From Dromiciops gliroides (Eukaryota > Chordata > Mammalia > Microbiotheria > Microbiotheriidae), in contig NC_057866.1 in assembly GCF_019393635.1 (NCBI RefSeq), positions 167,522,903-167,586,902 on the forward strand: a stretch of 64,000 nt of DNA. Direction: 5' to 3'. The notes beneath the pieces were generated by a model. The model worked only from the letters and a program-made list of their open reading frames with translations, had not been told where the DNA came from and ran no database searches. A program made the position numbers and the translations under genes. How positions within the stretch are numbered: the first letter of the stretch is position 1; every line of letters begins with the position of its first letter. Of the stretch, positions 54,551 through 64,000 are shown piece by piece.

Positions 54551-55541
54551 CCCTCATTTGTAGCTTTATGGGTGGTAGGTAGTGCACTAAGATTGTTTAA
54601 TTGGCATCTTATTTTGAAACTTTGCAACTTTTTACAAAAAGCCTTCACTTGGAAGCCAAAATGTTTATAGGGTCAACCTTTTTCTTGGAAAGTATTCTCA
54701 AATATTTAAATACATGTTTTCTTTATTTCTTACACAATTCATAACTTTCTACAGTGAAATGAAAAAACAAACAAACCAGTAGCTTTAAAATATAACAGAA
54801 AATTATATGAGGTTAAACTTTTTTAAAAAACCCTCTACCTTGAACAATTTTTAATTAGATACTTCTTCATTACCTTTGGAATCCTTGATTCTTGACTTTA
54901 AGAATAAGATAGGTGTCAGAACTGGATCATGGCTGGCAGTAGTACAATTGTAAAAGGGTAGAAACTTGAGGAAAATAAAATTTAAAATACTAAATATCCA
55001 TGACCAGGTTGGCTGCACAGTGATGAATTTTTCCAGCCTCAACAACTCTCAAAGACAATCTACTAAAGAGGGCCATGACCTACATTAATGGAAGGGCTTC
55101 CATGAAATCACTGGTCCTTAAAGCATTGAATTATAAACATTCTTCCATTATTCTTTGGGGGAAAAAATTGGCAACGCTTGTTTCTCTAATTTTTACCTTG
55201 CTGTTTTCAGGTTTTGCTAAAATAGGAAATATTCATCATTACTATTGGAAGAATTTTTGTGTATCAGTGAGTTGCCATTTCAGAATTTTACCTTCATTTC
55301 CTCCTCAATTTTATTTCTTCAATGGATCAGTACTGATGTGGAAATTAACTCCAATTTTTCATGTGACAATACTCTCATACCCTCTCATCCTGTGAGACTG
55401 TGGTTCTTGAGTAGAGGGAAGCATTCTTTTAATTCTATTGACATCATATGGATTCTCTATTATGACTAGTTTTTATTTAATTTTTTATAATTCATAATAA
55501 TTTTTGGTTTAACTTGATGACAAGATACAGAATTCTCATAT
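54551..55541. other. Unassigned sequence
   Basis: No element recognised. A 106-codon plus frame (55,075-55,395) is rich in hydrophobic and aromatic residues but has no family signature. It starts with ATG yet lacks other gene evidence. Confidence 0.3.
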
Positions 55542-55740
55542 TGAGAGGCAACAGAGTAGAATGGGAAGAACAGTACTTCTGGAGTCAGAGGAATTGGGTT
55601 CAAATTCTACATTTGACTCTTAATATTTGTTTGACCTTAGATAAATCACTTAATCTGGCTGGATTTTACAATGTCCAGAGCTACAAAATGAGTGGCCTCT
55701 GAAGTCCCTCCCAGCTCTGGGTCTCTCTAATCCTAAACTC
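55542..55740 (+). mobile_element. THER1/MIR3-type SINE
   Basis: 'gcaacagagtagaatgggaagaacagtacttctggagtcagagg' through 'gagtggcctctgaagtccctcccagctctgggtctctctaatcc'. Confidence 0.8.
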
Positions 55741-55760
55741 CCGGAGGGCAGGGAGTGTGG

Positions 55761-56176
55761 CTTTCATCAAAGACTAACATTGTGAATACACAATGTGCAA
55801 AATCAACCACATCACTTACTAGTTATTGTGAATTGTGGACTCATGGGATTGAAATGATTTTATATTGATACAAACAGGGAAACAAATGAAAGGAGGATGA
55901 AAAAGGGTGAGGTGGACACAGAGGGGGAAGGATGGAATGGAACAGAATCGCAAATCTCCTAGAGTTCTGTTATAATATTTTTGATTAATCAACTGAAAAT
56001 CAGTTCATTCTTAGGGAAATATCCCCCTTTAGATTCAGAAGGAAGATAAAAAGGACCTGCCGCCTTTTGTTTTGAAGCTATTAAGGGCTTAGAGGAAAAG
56101 TGCATCCCATTGAATTTGCTTTAAATGAAAAAAACCTCCAGGGCAGATTTGACACTGACCAAAGAAGCTGAAAGTT
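55761..56176. other. Unassigned sequence
   Basis: No gene or repeat recognised. Confidence 0.3.
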
Positions 56177-56478
56177 GGAGGGAGGGAGGGAGGGAGGAAG
56201 GAAGGAAGGAAAGAAGGAAGGAAGGAAGGAAGGAAGGAAGGAAGGAAGGAAGGAAGGAAGGAAGGAAGGAAGGAAGGAAGGAAGGAAGGAAGGAAGGAAG
56301 GGAGAAAGGAAAGGAGGGAGGGAGGGAGAGAGGAAGGGAGAGAGGGAGGGAGGGAGGAAGGAAGGAAGGAAGGAAGGAAGGAAGGAAGGAAGGAAGGAAG
56401 GAAGGAAGGAAGGAAGGAAGGAAGGAAGGAAGGAAAGGAGGGAGGGAGGGAGGGAAGGAGGGAGGGGGGAGGAAGGGA
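56177..56478 (+). repeat. Compound (GGAA)n/(GGGA)n array
   Basis: Three hundred bases of almost pure purine: two long GGAA blocks (about 56,197-56,300 and 56,357-56,433) separated and flanked by GGGA-rich blocks. Open frames through it are repeat artefacts. Confidence 0.97.
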
Positions 56479-57224
56479 ACAAACATCACAGGTTGTAAAG
56501 ATAAGCTCCTAAAGTGAAGTTAGATATTATAACCAATATTTATTAAAATGCACACTATTATAGGCTAAGCCTATCATTAGAGATTTTCAAAGTCCTTCCT
56601 CTATAAACATGTTAGAAGCTAATGATTTGGGACTCTAGCTTTTTAGAGCAATGCATTCTGATCTGGAGACAGTTGTGAGCTTATACTGCTGACCTGATTT
56701 CAGACATGAACTCACCACTCACTACCAACCCCCTAAGACAGCAGAAAGGTTACCCATTAAATTCTGCAATTTATTGCACTAATTTACAATCCTTTCAAGT
56801 CTGGGCAGGGGATGGGCTGCTCTGGTTTTATAGAAGGACCTTTTTGTCCCTTGTTGGGGACTTTTCCAGATCCTTAACAATTGACTCTAATAGAATCTTA
56901 TGAATAAAACTAATGAAAACATAAAGAAATGAACTTTGCAGCTCAAGCATACAGTAGCTTATTGTTCAATTTCTCAAGAATAGAAATACCTCCTCCAACA
57001 AGGTAGCATGGTCCAACCAGTAACACAAGGGCTTCCATAGAGAAGGTGCTCAGGGTCAGAAGGAGGCTTAATATTTCTGAACAGAGACCTCAGTTAGGTA
57101 ATAATTCAGGGAGGAAAACAAAAGCTTTTTCAAATAATGAACTTACTTGGCTAATCGGATTGTGCTTTTTAAAAGACAAATAAGGGAAAAAACAACCCAT
57201 TTTTATTTGAACCAATTCAGTTTA
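56479..57224. other. Unassigned sequence
   Basis: No gene or repeat recognised. Confidence 0.3.
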
Positions 57225-57470
57225 ATTCAACAAATATTCATTAAATAGCTATCATATGCAAGTCATTGGGCTAGCCTCTAGGAAGGACAAATTCAAAGAT
57301 GAGTAAGACACAGGCTTTGCTCTCAAACTTACAGTCTTGGAGAGAAAGGGCACAGCAAATAATTATTTATGAAGTAGAAGTGTGGAGTCCATAAAAACAT
57401 ACAATGCATTGAGTATTCACACTACAGGAGGGGATCTCTTTTAGCTGGGAAGTCAAGAAAAATTATAGGA
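57225..57470 (-). mobile_element. L2-type LINE 3' end
   Basis: 'ttcaacaaatattcattaaatagctatcatatgcaagtcattgggctag' and 'aagacacaggctttgctctcaaacttacagtc' are the reverse of an L2 3' region. Confidence 0.7.
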
Positions 57471-57479
57471 TCAGAGATT

Positions 57480-57665
57480 TAGACCCGAAAGGTATTTCCA
57501 GTATCATTTAGTCCAACAACTCCCTTACCCCCAACAACTTTATAGGGGAGAAGAGGAAGCCAGAGAGATTAAGTGATTTGCTTAGTCACACAGGTAGTAA
57601 GTCATTGAGATATAATTCGAGCCCAGGTCTTTCCTGTGACTTCAGATCCAGAATTTTTTCTGTTA
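57480..57665 (-). mobile_element. MIR/THER1-type SINE
   Basis: 'gattaagtgatttgcttagtcacacaggtagtaag' and 'cgagcccaggtctttcctgtgacttcagatccag' are a reverse MIR-type core and head. Confidence 0.6.
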
Positions 57666-57839
57666 TAGCAATGAAGGAAGTCGTATTTGAACTAGACCTC
57701 GAAGGAGGGACAAGATTGCAAATGGTAGTAAGATTTCAGGTAAATGGAAGGAGTCACCCTGCTTTCACAATAGCAAATACTAATTATCTGTTGTAACTGA
57801 GTTACAACCAGGGAGTTGGTTCGCAAAGTGGAAAATAGG

Positions 57840-57948
57840 GGGGAGGAAGGAAGGAAGGAAGAAAGGAAGGAAGGAAGGAAGGAAGGAAGGAAGGAAGGAA
57901 GGAAGGAAGGAAGGAAGGAAGGAAGGAAGGAAGGAAGGAAGGAAGGAA
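57840..57948 (+). repeat. (GGAA)n array
   Basis: About 27 GGAA units with one GAAA interruption, directly left of a MIR/THER copy. Confidence 0.97.
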
Positions 57949-57949
57949 A

Positions 57950-58215
57950 CAATCATTTATGAAGCACCTACTTTGTGCCAGGCCCTTTAAAAAGGGCTTT
58001 ACAAATATTACCTCACTTGATGTCCATAACAACTCTAAGAGACAAATGCTATTATTATCATCATCCCCATTTTACCACTGAGGAAACTGAAGCTGACAGA
58101 GGTTAAATGACTTGCCCAGGGTCACACAGCTAATAACTGTCTGAGATCAGATTTGAAATCAGGTCTTGCTGACTTCAGGCCCAACCCTCTAGCCATTGTA
58201 TCACTTAGCTGCCTT
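57950..58215 (-). mobile_element. MIR/THER2-type SINE, near full length
   Basis: 'catttatgaagcacctactttgtgccaggcccttt', 'ccattttaccactgaggaaactgaagc', 'gacttgcccagggtcacacagc', and the end 'cattgtatcacttagctgcc'. Confidence 0.85.
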
Positions 58216-58621
58216 TACAGGAAGAATAATTATAAAAGAAATATACAGATAGTCCACAATTTAAGCTAAAAACAAATGATTTAACCCACCAAACCTTTCA
58301 CTAAAGTCATAAATAGAGTTCCAATTAGAAAAGCGAGGTCTTAACTCTTTTCTCTGCCTGTGTCTCATTAATCCTCTGATCAGAAAGGCAAAGATCAATG
58401 AAATGGGCAAGACGTGAACAGCAGAAGTGGGAGGAATGGAAACAAAAGGCTGAGATAATTCACATAATAAATAAGCAGCCCAGAAGTATCTTAAAGTGGA
58501 TCATACTACCTCTAATTTCAATTTGGGGCTAATGAGGCAATACCAACTAAGTGAATAGACACAATTGCTAAAGCAGCAGTCAGAGAAAACTTGTACCTGA
58601 GCATTTAAAAGCAATGATCCA
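58216..58621. other. Unassigned sequence
   Basis: No gene or repeat recognised. Confidence 0.3.
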
Positions 58622-58792
58622 GGGGCAACTAGGTGGCACAGTGGATAAAACACTGGTCTTGGATTCAGAAGGACCTGAGTTCAAATCCAGCCTCAGACAC
58701 TTGACACTTACTAGCTGTGTGACCTAGGGCAAGTCACTTAACCCTCATTGCCCTGCAAAACAAAAACAAAAACAAAAACAAAAACACAATAT
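58622..58792 (+). mobile_element. SINE1/WSINE1-type SINE, first of a tandem pair
   Basis: Full-length with an (AAAAAC)n tail. 'aaaagcaatgat' precedes it, and 'aaaaagcaatgat' follows. Confidence 0.95.
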
Positions 58793-58810
58793 TTAAAAAG
58801 CAATGATGTA

Positions 58811-58955
58811 GGGGCAGCTAGGTGGTGCAGTGGATAGAGCACTGGCCCTGGATGCAGGAGGACCTGAATTCAAATCTGACCTCAGACACTTAACACTTAC
58901 TAGCTGTGTGACCCTGGGCAAGTCACTTAACCCCAATTGCCTCACAAAAAAAAAA
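58811..58955 (+). mobile_element. SINE1/WSINE1-type SINE, second of a tandem pair
   Basis: Full-length, tail of plain A. 'aaaaagcaatgatg' on both sides, the same target as its neighbour. Confidence 0.96.
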
Positions 58956-59074
58956 AAGCAATGATGCTGACTGAGACTATACAGTTCTGCTACTTGTGCT
59001 GCCTTGGGGGGAGTCACTTCGCTGTCATTGGCTCCAATATCCTCCTCTATAAAATAAGAGGGAAGTACCAGAGC

Positions 59075-59216
59075 AAGGGTCTTAACCTGGGATCCATGGA
59101 TAGATTTCAGGGGGTATGTGAACTTGGATGGGAAAATGTACATCTTTATTTCAACATAATTGGTTTCCTTTATAACCCCAGTGTATTTTATTCTATGTGT
59201 TCAAAAACATTCTGAG
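59075..59216 (+). mobile_element. hAT-type non-autonomous DNA transposon
   Basis: 'gggtcttaacctgggatccatggatagatttcagggggtatgtgaacttggatggg' and 'aacataattggtttcctttataa' followed by 'aaaaacattctgagagg' match an internally deleted Charlie-like element. The right end is cut by the next SINE. Confidence 0.65.
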
Positions 59217-59352
59217 AGGGGAAAGCTAGGTGGCACAGTGGCACCAGCCCTGGATTCAGGAGGACCTGAGTTGAAATCTGACCTCAGACACTTGGCACTA
59301 GCTGTGTGACCCTGGGCAAGTCACTTAACCCTCATTGCCCTGAAAAAAAAAT
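59217..59352 (+). mobile_element. SINE1/WSINE1-type SINE, internally shortened
   Basis: The head lacks about ten bases between GTGG and CACCAGCC, and 'cttac' is missing before CTAGCTG. Confidence 0.92.
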
Positions 59353-59514
59353 TGTTGCTTAAAATATACTTGAGAATGGAGTCCCAAAAAGAATGATATA
59401 GTTAAGAGCTTTAGGGTTGGTAATGTTGGAATCTTACTGTCACCTGAGTTGAAGAGGAAACATGTACATCCGGAGAGGTTTAGAAGTGTTCTGAACTTCT
59501 AGAGAAATTTTTTT

Positions 59515-60005
59515 AAAAACCTGGAAATCAAGGTGGTGTTCATCAGTTGGGAAACAGCTGAACAAATTATGTATATGAATGAAATGGAATACAACTGAGC
59601 TGTAAGAAATGAAGATTATTTCAGAGAAACCTGGGAAGACTACATGAACTGATTCCAGATGAAGTGAACAGAACCAGAAGAGTAATTTATACTGTAACAT
59701 CAATAATCTGAAAGATTTAAGAACTCTGAAAAACACAATAATCAACCATGAATTCCAGAGGACAGATGATGAAGAATGCTAGCCACCACAAGAAAGAGAG
59801 GTGATGGACTATTAGCTTGTGCAGAATTAAACACACAGTTTTGGCTGTGACTGGTGTAGATATTTGTGTTGTTTAACTATATTGTTATAAGGGTTTTCTG
59901 GGGTTTTAAAATTTTTGTCAGTGAAGGTGGAGGCAGGGGGGAAAGTGGAAGGGAAAAAATACTTGATAATTATAAAAAATAAACAATAATTTTAAAAAGA
60001 AAAAA
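59515..60005 (+). mobile_element. Older L1-family 3' end
   Basis: 'gtgttcatcagttgggaaacagctgaacaaattatgtatatgaatg' equals the ORF2 tail. 'ttcagagaaacctgggaagactacatgaactg' and the 3' UTR ending 'aaaaaataaacaataattttaaaaag' follow. Same family as 45,195. Confidence 0.75.
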
Positions 60006-60663
60006 GAGAATAATGTCCTTAAATAACCTGTTCCCACATTGTGACTTTTAAAATTGTTGAAAAAGAAGCTTTTTAGAGAATTCAAGTTCTGCAAGAACAT
60101 ATAAATTTGGGAGGTCACCTGGAAGTGAATAGAATATGGGTCCCTTTCTGAGCAATAACACTGTTAAGCAGGTTGCCTAAGTAGCATTATCCCTATTTTA
60201 TGTATAAGAAAACAAAGGCTTAAAAAGGATAAATAACAATCAAATCATAATGAACATTTCTACAGAACTCCCAGGTTTTAAAAATGCTAGTCTACTGATT
60301 TTGGTATCTTGAAATTAATCCATTCCATGATCATGATCTTGTAAAAAGAATGGAAGATTAGTGCATAGGACTCCAGAATAAACAGCATATCATACTGAGC
60401 TATTTCTTTCCTTGACTAACCCAGTTGGAAGTTTCTTTAGAACTTAAGCAATAATATCAATGCAATTTATCTATAGTTCATTGGACGATACACCCAAGCA
60501 GCGATGAAATTGCAGAATTAGAATTGTGGCAATTATCTTCTTATAAACACAATCAGAGAAAACGATAAATAAAGTCTGTGACAGAGGTTTGAGGTCCTGG
60601 CACACAAACAAAAAATTGGAATAGGTATACTTCCAAGCAAAGCGCTTATAACTATGTCATATC
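60006..60663. other. Unassigned sequence
   Basis: No gene or repeat recognised. Confidence 0.3.
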
Positions 60664-60814
60664 TTTTTTTTTTTTTTTTGGTGGGGCATGAGGGTTAAGT
60701 GACTTGCCCAGGGTCACACAGCTAATATGTGTCAAGTGTCTGAGGCTGGATTTGAACTCAAGTTCTCCTGAATCCAGGGCCAGTGCTTTATCCACTGTCC
60801 CACCTAGATGCCCC
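60664..60814 (-). mobile_element. SINE1/WSINE1-type SINE
   Basis: Reverse full-length copy with poly(T) head. 'tcatatctt' words on both sides. Confidence 0.95.
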
Positions 60815-60894
60815 CTACATCATATCTTCTACTAGGTGAGAAAGCACTGGGGTGAAGTGGGGAGCAGACATTCAGAGAATTCTGATAAGGAATT

Positions 60895-61145
60895 CTAAAA
60901 GGCAGCTTGCTGGTGCATTAGATACAACAGCAGGCTTGGAGTCAGCAAGACTTAAGTTCAGACCTGGACTCTGACACTTACTTACTCTGTGACCCTTTGC
61001 AGGTCACTTAAAAAAACAACCCTTCATTTACCTCAGTTTCCTAATCTGTAAAGTGGGAATAATAATTGCACCCATTTCCCAGGGTTGTTGTGAGATAATA
61101 ATTGTAAAGCATTTAGCATAGTGACTGGCATGTAGTAAATGCTAT
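60895..61145 (+). mobile_element. MIR-type SINE, near full length
   Basis: 'aaaggcagcttgctggtgcattagatacaacagc', 'acctcagtttcctaatctgtaaagtgggaataat', 'gcatagtgactggcatgtagtaaatgct'. Confidence 0.8.
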
Positions 61146-61224
61146 ATAATGATGGAGAGACAGAGAGTAGGCCCATGCCTGATCTTCTGAGGCAGCCACC
61201 CCTACGACAAAAACAGAGCCCTGG

Positions 61225-61420
61225 GTGCTTCTCTGTAAAATCAAGAAACAACAACAATAATACTTCACACTTATAATGCACTTTAAGGTACACAAAGAAC
61301 ATTTACTTTGCAACAGCCCTAAGAGGTAGGTAGCACAAGCATTGTTACGCCCATTTCATGAATGAGGAAAGTGAGTGTCAGAAAAGTTAAGTAATAAATT
61401 AGAGGTCCTCCTGCAAGCTT
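61225..61420 (-). mobile_element. MIR-like SINE fragment
   Basis: 'cttataatgcactttaaggtacacaaagaac', 'acgcccatttcatgaatgaggaaagtgag' suggest a reverse, old MIR-type copy. Confidence 0.5.
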
Positions 61421-61745
61421 CCAAGGACTCTGATCCTGGGGATAGAATTGGTGGTAGCTGCTGAGTGGAGGTTGGGGGATGAGAATGAAATTTGTAGCCA
61501 GGTGCTGAAGTTTGGGGTAGATACACCAGGAGATGGGCAGAGAGAAAGAGAAGAGACTGTTCAAGTGAAAGCAGAGTATGCTACAGGCATTCTGGGCACC
61601 AGCACCAGAACAGCAACAGAAAGCAGACATCAGGGTCATAGTGGACTTTCCCCCACCCACTACATAGGTAAGCAAATGAGGACATCTCACGTACTCTTCT
61701 CCTTCCCTTTCATCTGAGAAGGGAGGATATTTTCTCTCCCTAGAG
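61421..61745. other. Unassigned sequence
   Basis: A plus open frame runs 61,448-61,717 without a recognised domain. No repeat seen. Confidence 0.3.
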
Positions 61746-61749
61746 CTCT

Positions 61750-61990
61750 GTTAGGTGGCTGGGTGGTGCAGTAGACAGAGCACTGGGGCCTGGAGTCAGG
61801 GAGACTCAATTTCATGAGTTCAAATCTGGCCGCAGATACTAGCTGTGTGACCCCGGGCAAGTCATTCAATCCTGTTTGCCTCAGTTTCCTTATCTGTAAA
61901 ATGAGCTGAAAAAGGAAATGGCAAACCACTCCGGTATCTTTGCTGAGAAAATCCCAAATGGGGTCCTGAAGGGTCAGAAACAACTGAAAA
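61750..61990 (+). mobile_element. Mar1-type CORE-SINE
   Basis: 'ggtggctgggtggtgcagtagacagagcactgg' to 'gaaatggcaaaccactccggtatctttgctgagaaaatcccaaatggggtcctgaagggtcagaaac'. Confidence 0.92.
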
Positions 61991-62049
61991 AATTACTGGA
62001 CTTTCACTAAGATCTTTCCCTGTGCCATAATGGGTTTCACTTTTTTCTG

Positions 62050-62310
62050 GCTTAAGGGTAGCTGGGTGGCACAACAGATAGAATATTGATGCTGAAGTCA
62101 GAAGACCTGAGTTCAAATCCAGCCTCAGATACTAACTGGATGACCCTGGACAAATCACTTAACTTCTGTCTGCTTCAGTTTCCTCCACTGTAAAATGAGG
62201 ATAATAATGGCATCTGCCCCCTATGGTTGTTGTGAGGATCAAATGAGATATCATTTAACTTGTGCCTGGTACATAGTAGGTACTTAATAAATGCTTTTTC
62301 TGTTCTCATT
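62050..62310 (+). mobile_element. MIR/MON1-type SINE, full length
   Basis: 'gggtagctgggtggcacaacagatagaatattg', 'cttcagtttcctccactgtaaaatgagg', and the end 'cctggtacatagtaggtacttaataaatgc'. Confidence 0.85.
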
Positions 62311-62539
62311 TCTCCTCCTCAGTTGGGATGCTACTGTGTATTTCCAGGAAGGACAAAGGCCCTTAACTTATGAGTATCTGAACTATGAGGCACATTTATT
62401 ACCACCCAGGCAGGAGAAGAATGAAAGTTAAGCCTTAATTTTCAACAGTTCTTCCTGGTTCAGGGCTAGGTCCTCTCAGAGAGAGATTCACCCTACCTTA
62501 TAGCGATCATGGAAGACATTTCCCAAATTTCCATCTTTG
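62311..62539. other. Unassigned sequence
   Basis: No gene or repeat recognised. Confidence 0.3.
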
Positions 62540-62688
62540 TATTTTTGTTTTTGTGAGGCAATGAGGGTTAAGTGACTTGCCCAGGGTCACACAGCTAGTA
62601 TGTATCAAGTGTCTGAGGCCGGATTTGAACTCAGGTCCTCCTGAATCCAGGGCTGGTGCTCTATCCACTGTGCCACCTAGCTGCCCCC
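62540..62688 (-). mobile_element. SINE1/WSINE1-type SINE
   Basis: Reverse full-length copy. 'ccaaatttccatcttt' and 'ccaaattttcatcttt' flank it. Confidence 0.95.
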
Positions 62689-63112
62689 CAAATTTTCATC
62701 TTTCTAGGCTAAGCCATGATCTAGGCAAATGGCCATTTGCCCAATAATCACTAAAAAGCTGTTAGGGTTCCAGGTTCTCTGAAAGGTACAGAGGCAATCT
62801 CTGACCCAGGGACAAGTTCACCCTCTCAGCTGGCCTTTTCCTCAGGACTGACTCAGAGTCTTAGTCTTGAACAATTTAAGTTATAGAAGGGTCTACTCAT
62901 GTTTGAAGATAAGATCACCCTCTACAAAATGCAAAGGCAGTCTAAGTGGAAGGCACCCTTATATGATGTTGTTGCTTAGCCCTGTCAGACTGAACAACAA
63001 AGAATGAGAGCTATCATCTCTATTTTCCAAATTAGGAAGTTGTATCAGAGAAGAGGTTGGAGACCAGATCAACGTCACACAGCTGAGCTGGGTCTCAAAC
63101 TTACATCTGAAT
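62689..63112. other. Unassigned sequence
   Basis: No gene recognised. A reverse MIR-like patch may lie at 63,010-63,110 ('atctctattttccaaattaggaagttg', 'cgtcacacagctgagctgg'). Confidence 0.35.
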
Positions 63113-63120
63113 CTAGTGTT

Positions 63121-63192
63121 CTTCTTACTAGCTGTGTGACCCTGGGCAAGTCACTTAACCCTCCTTGCCCCACCAAACAAACAAATAAAAAA
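63121..63192 (+). mobile_element. SINE1/WSINE1-type SINE, 3' half
   Basis: Begins at 'cttactagctgtgtgaccc' and ends in an AAAC/AAAT tail. 5'-truncated, unusual for this short SINE family. Confidence 0.85.
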
Positions 63193-63330
63193 AGGGGTAG
63201 TTGGTGGCGCAGTGGATAGAGCATTGGCCCTGGAGTCAGGAGGATCTGAGTTCAAATCCGACCTCAGACACTTGACACGTACTAGATGTGTGACCCTGGG
63301 CAAGTCACTTATCCCCAATTGCCTCACCAA

Positions 63331-63360
<30 letters not shown>
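63193..63360 (+). mobile_element. SINE1/WSINE1-type SINE with (TAA)n tail
   Basis: Full-length, following the truncated copy directly. Its tail is about ten TAA units (63,330-63,360), a microsatellite grown from poly(A). 'atctagtgttctt' words lie before the truncated copy and after this one. Confidence 0.93.
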
Positions 63361-63361
<1 letters not shown>

Positions 63362-64000
63362 TCATCTAGTGTTCTTTCCATTCTGCTGTGCAGCCTTGGC
63401 CCTCCAAGGTCACACAGTTAAGAGGTGATATTATTATGTTCCTTTCTCCTCCAATGCCAAAATATCCTATGGGACTCATGGATGGATTTCTACTCCTTGG
63501 GGACAGTGGAGTAGCTTCTGGGCTTCTGGAAGTCCATGGAACCAGACATCCTGCCTCCTTTGCAGAGATTTATTCACTGTCTTCCTTATCTTTCCCTAAC
63601 CTCCTTTCTCACATGGCAGGACCAGAAGCAGCCAGTCTTTCTCAGACATCTCCTACATGCCTCTGTTTCTGCCAAGGCAGTTGCCTTAGACCAAGAGCCC
63701 CTTTCTTTTTTTCTTTAAAGGTTGTCCTGCCAGGTTGTCTTACTTTTAAAAAATTCTGAAGTACTATGCACAAATGTATTTTGCCCATTTTCTGATTTGG
63801 GTTCATTTTCAATGCTTTCCTTCTGCTTATATCATGTTGTTGTTTTTTCTTCCTCCTCCTTCTAGTTGTTCTTCTTTTGTTTTGTTTGGACCTGTGATTT
63901 TATCAGTGTAAGTAATTCTGGTATATAAATTCCTTCACTGAAATAGTAGGCAACTCTTCTGTATGTTAACCTTAATTTTATTTTTTACATAATTATGTAA
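63361..64000. other. Unassigned sequence
   Basis: A plus open frame at 63,388-63,759 has an ATG and a mixed composition but no recognised domain, and another frame overlaps it. No repeat recognised. Confidence 0.3.

Noticed and set aside
55075-55395. 106-codon plus frame with ATG
   Set aside because: AT-driven aromatic and hydrophobic composition, no domain and no gene context, so only listed as part of an unassigned stretch.
56081-56517. Long frames over the purine array
   Set aside because: Translations of GGAA/GGGA repeats only.
57692-58032. FLPS repeat-protein-like frames on minus
   Set aside because: Translations of the GGAA array in antisense.

Overview
The window is vertebrate nuclear DNA and almost certainly from a marsupial. 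The evidence is its repeats: about 36 copies of a roughly 150-bp tRNA-derived, poly(A)-tailed SINE (the SINE1/WSINE1 type of opossum and dasyurids), longer CORE-SINEs of Mar1 type, marsupial L1 3' ends whose ORF2 tail reads SIGEWLNKLWYM, and many old L2/CR1 and MIR/THER copies. The species cannot be fixed by eye.

No intact protein-coding gene could be proven. The clearest host feature is a CpG island at about 8.38-10.12 kb, with a palindromic TATA element, CRE-like sites, an RFX-type X-box, CGG/CCG and GGCTCC repeats and candidate splice donors on both strands. It is probably the promoter and 5' exon(s) of a gene, possibly a divergent pair. Bases 1-8,300 are poor in young SINEs and may be intron or 3' UTR of a leftward gene. 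The gene was not identified.

Region by region: 1-8.3 kb is AT-rich, with old MIR, L2 and CR1 pieces and one young SINE. 8.38-10.12 kb is the CpG island. 10.6-14.3 kb holds a GTCT/CT microsatellite, an L2 copy, an L1 5' end with the ORF1 N-terminus, an opposed L1 3' end and a THER1/MIR3 copy. About 14.3-20.0 kb is a decayed endogenous retrovirus on the minus strand, with a direct and an inverted internal repeat and several SINE insertions. 20-30 kb is dominated by L2 copies cut up by L1, RTE-like and SINE insertions and by a GAAA/GGAA array. 32.3-34.0 kb is an L2/CR1 copy with recognisable reverse transcriptase. 34-50 kb is mixed repeats and unassigned sequence. 50.83-52.05 kb is a processed pseudogene of importin alpha (KPNA2-like). 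52.2-54.5 kb is an L1 copy with three or more insertions. 55-64 kb holds MIR, L2, hAT and SINE copies and two long GGAA arrays.

There is no operon-like cooperation between genes here and no sign of a new biological system. The best leads are the promoter architecture, the importin-alpha retrocopy, the duplicated retroviral segment, the repeated use of one target site by successive SINEs, and a few conserved-looking patches that I could not name.
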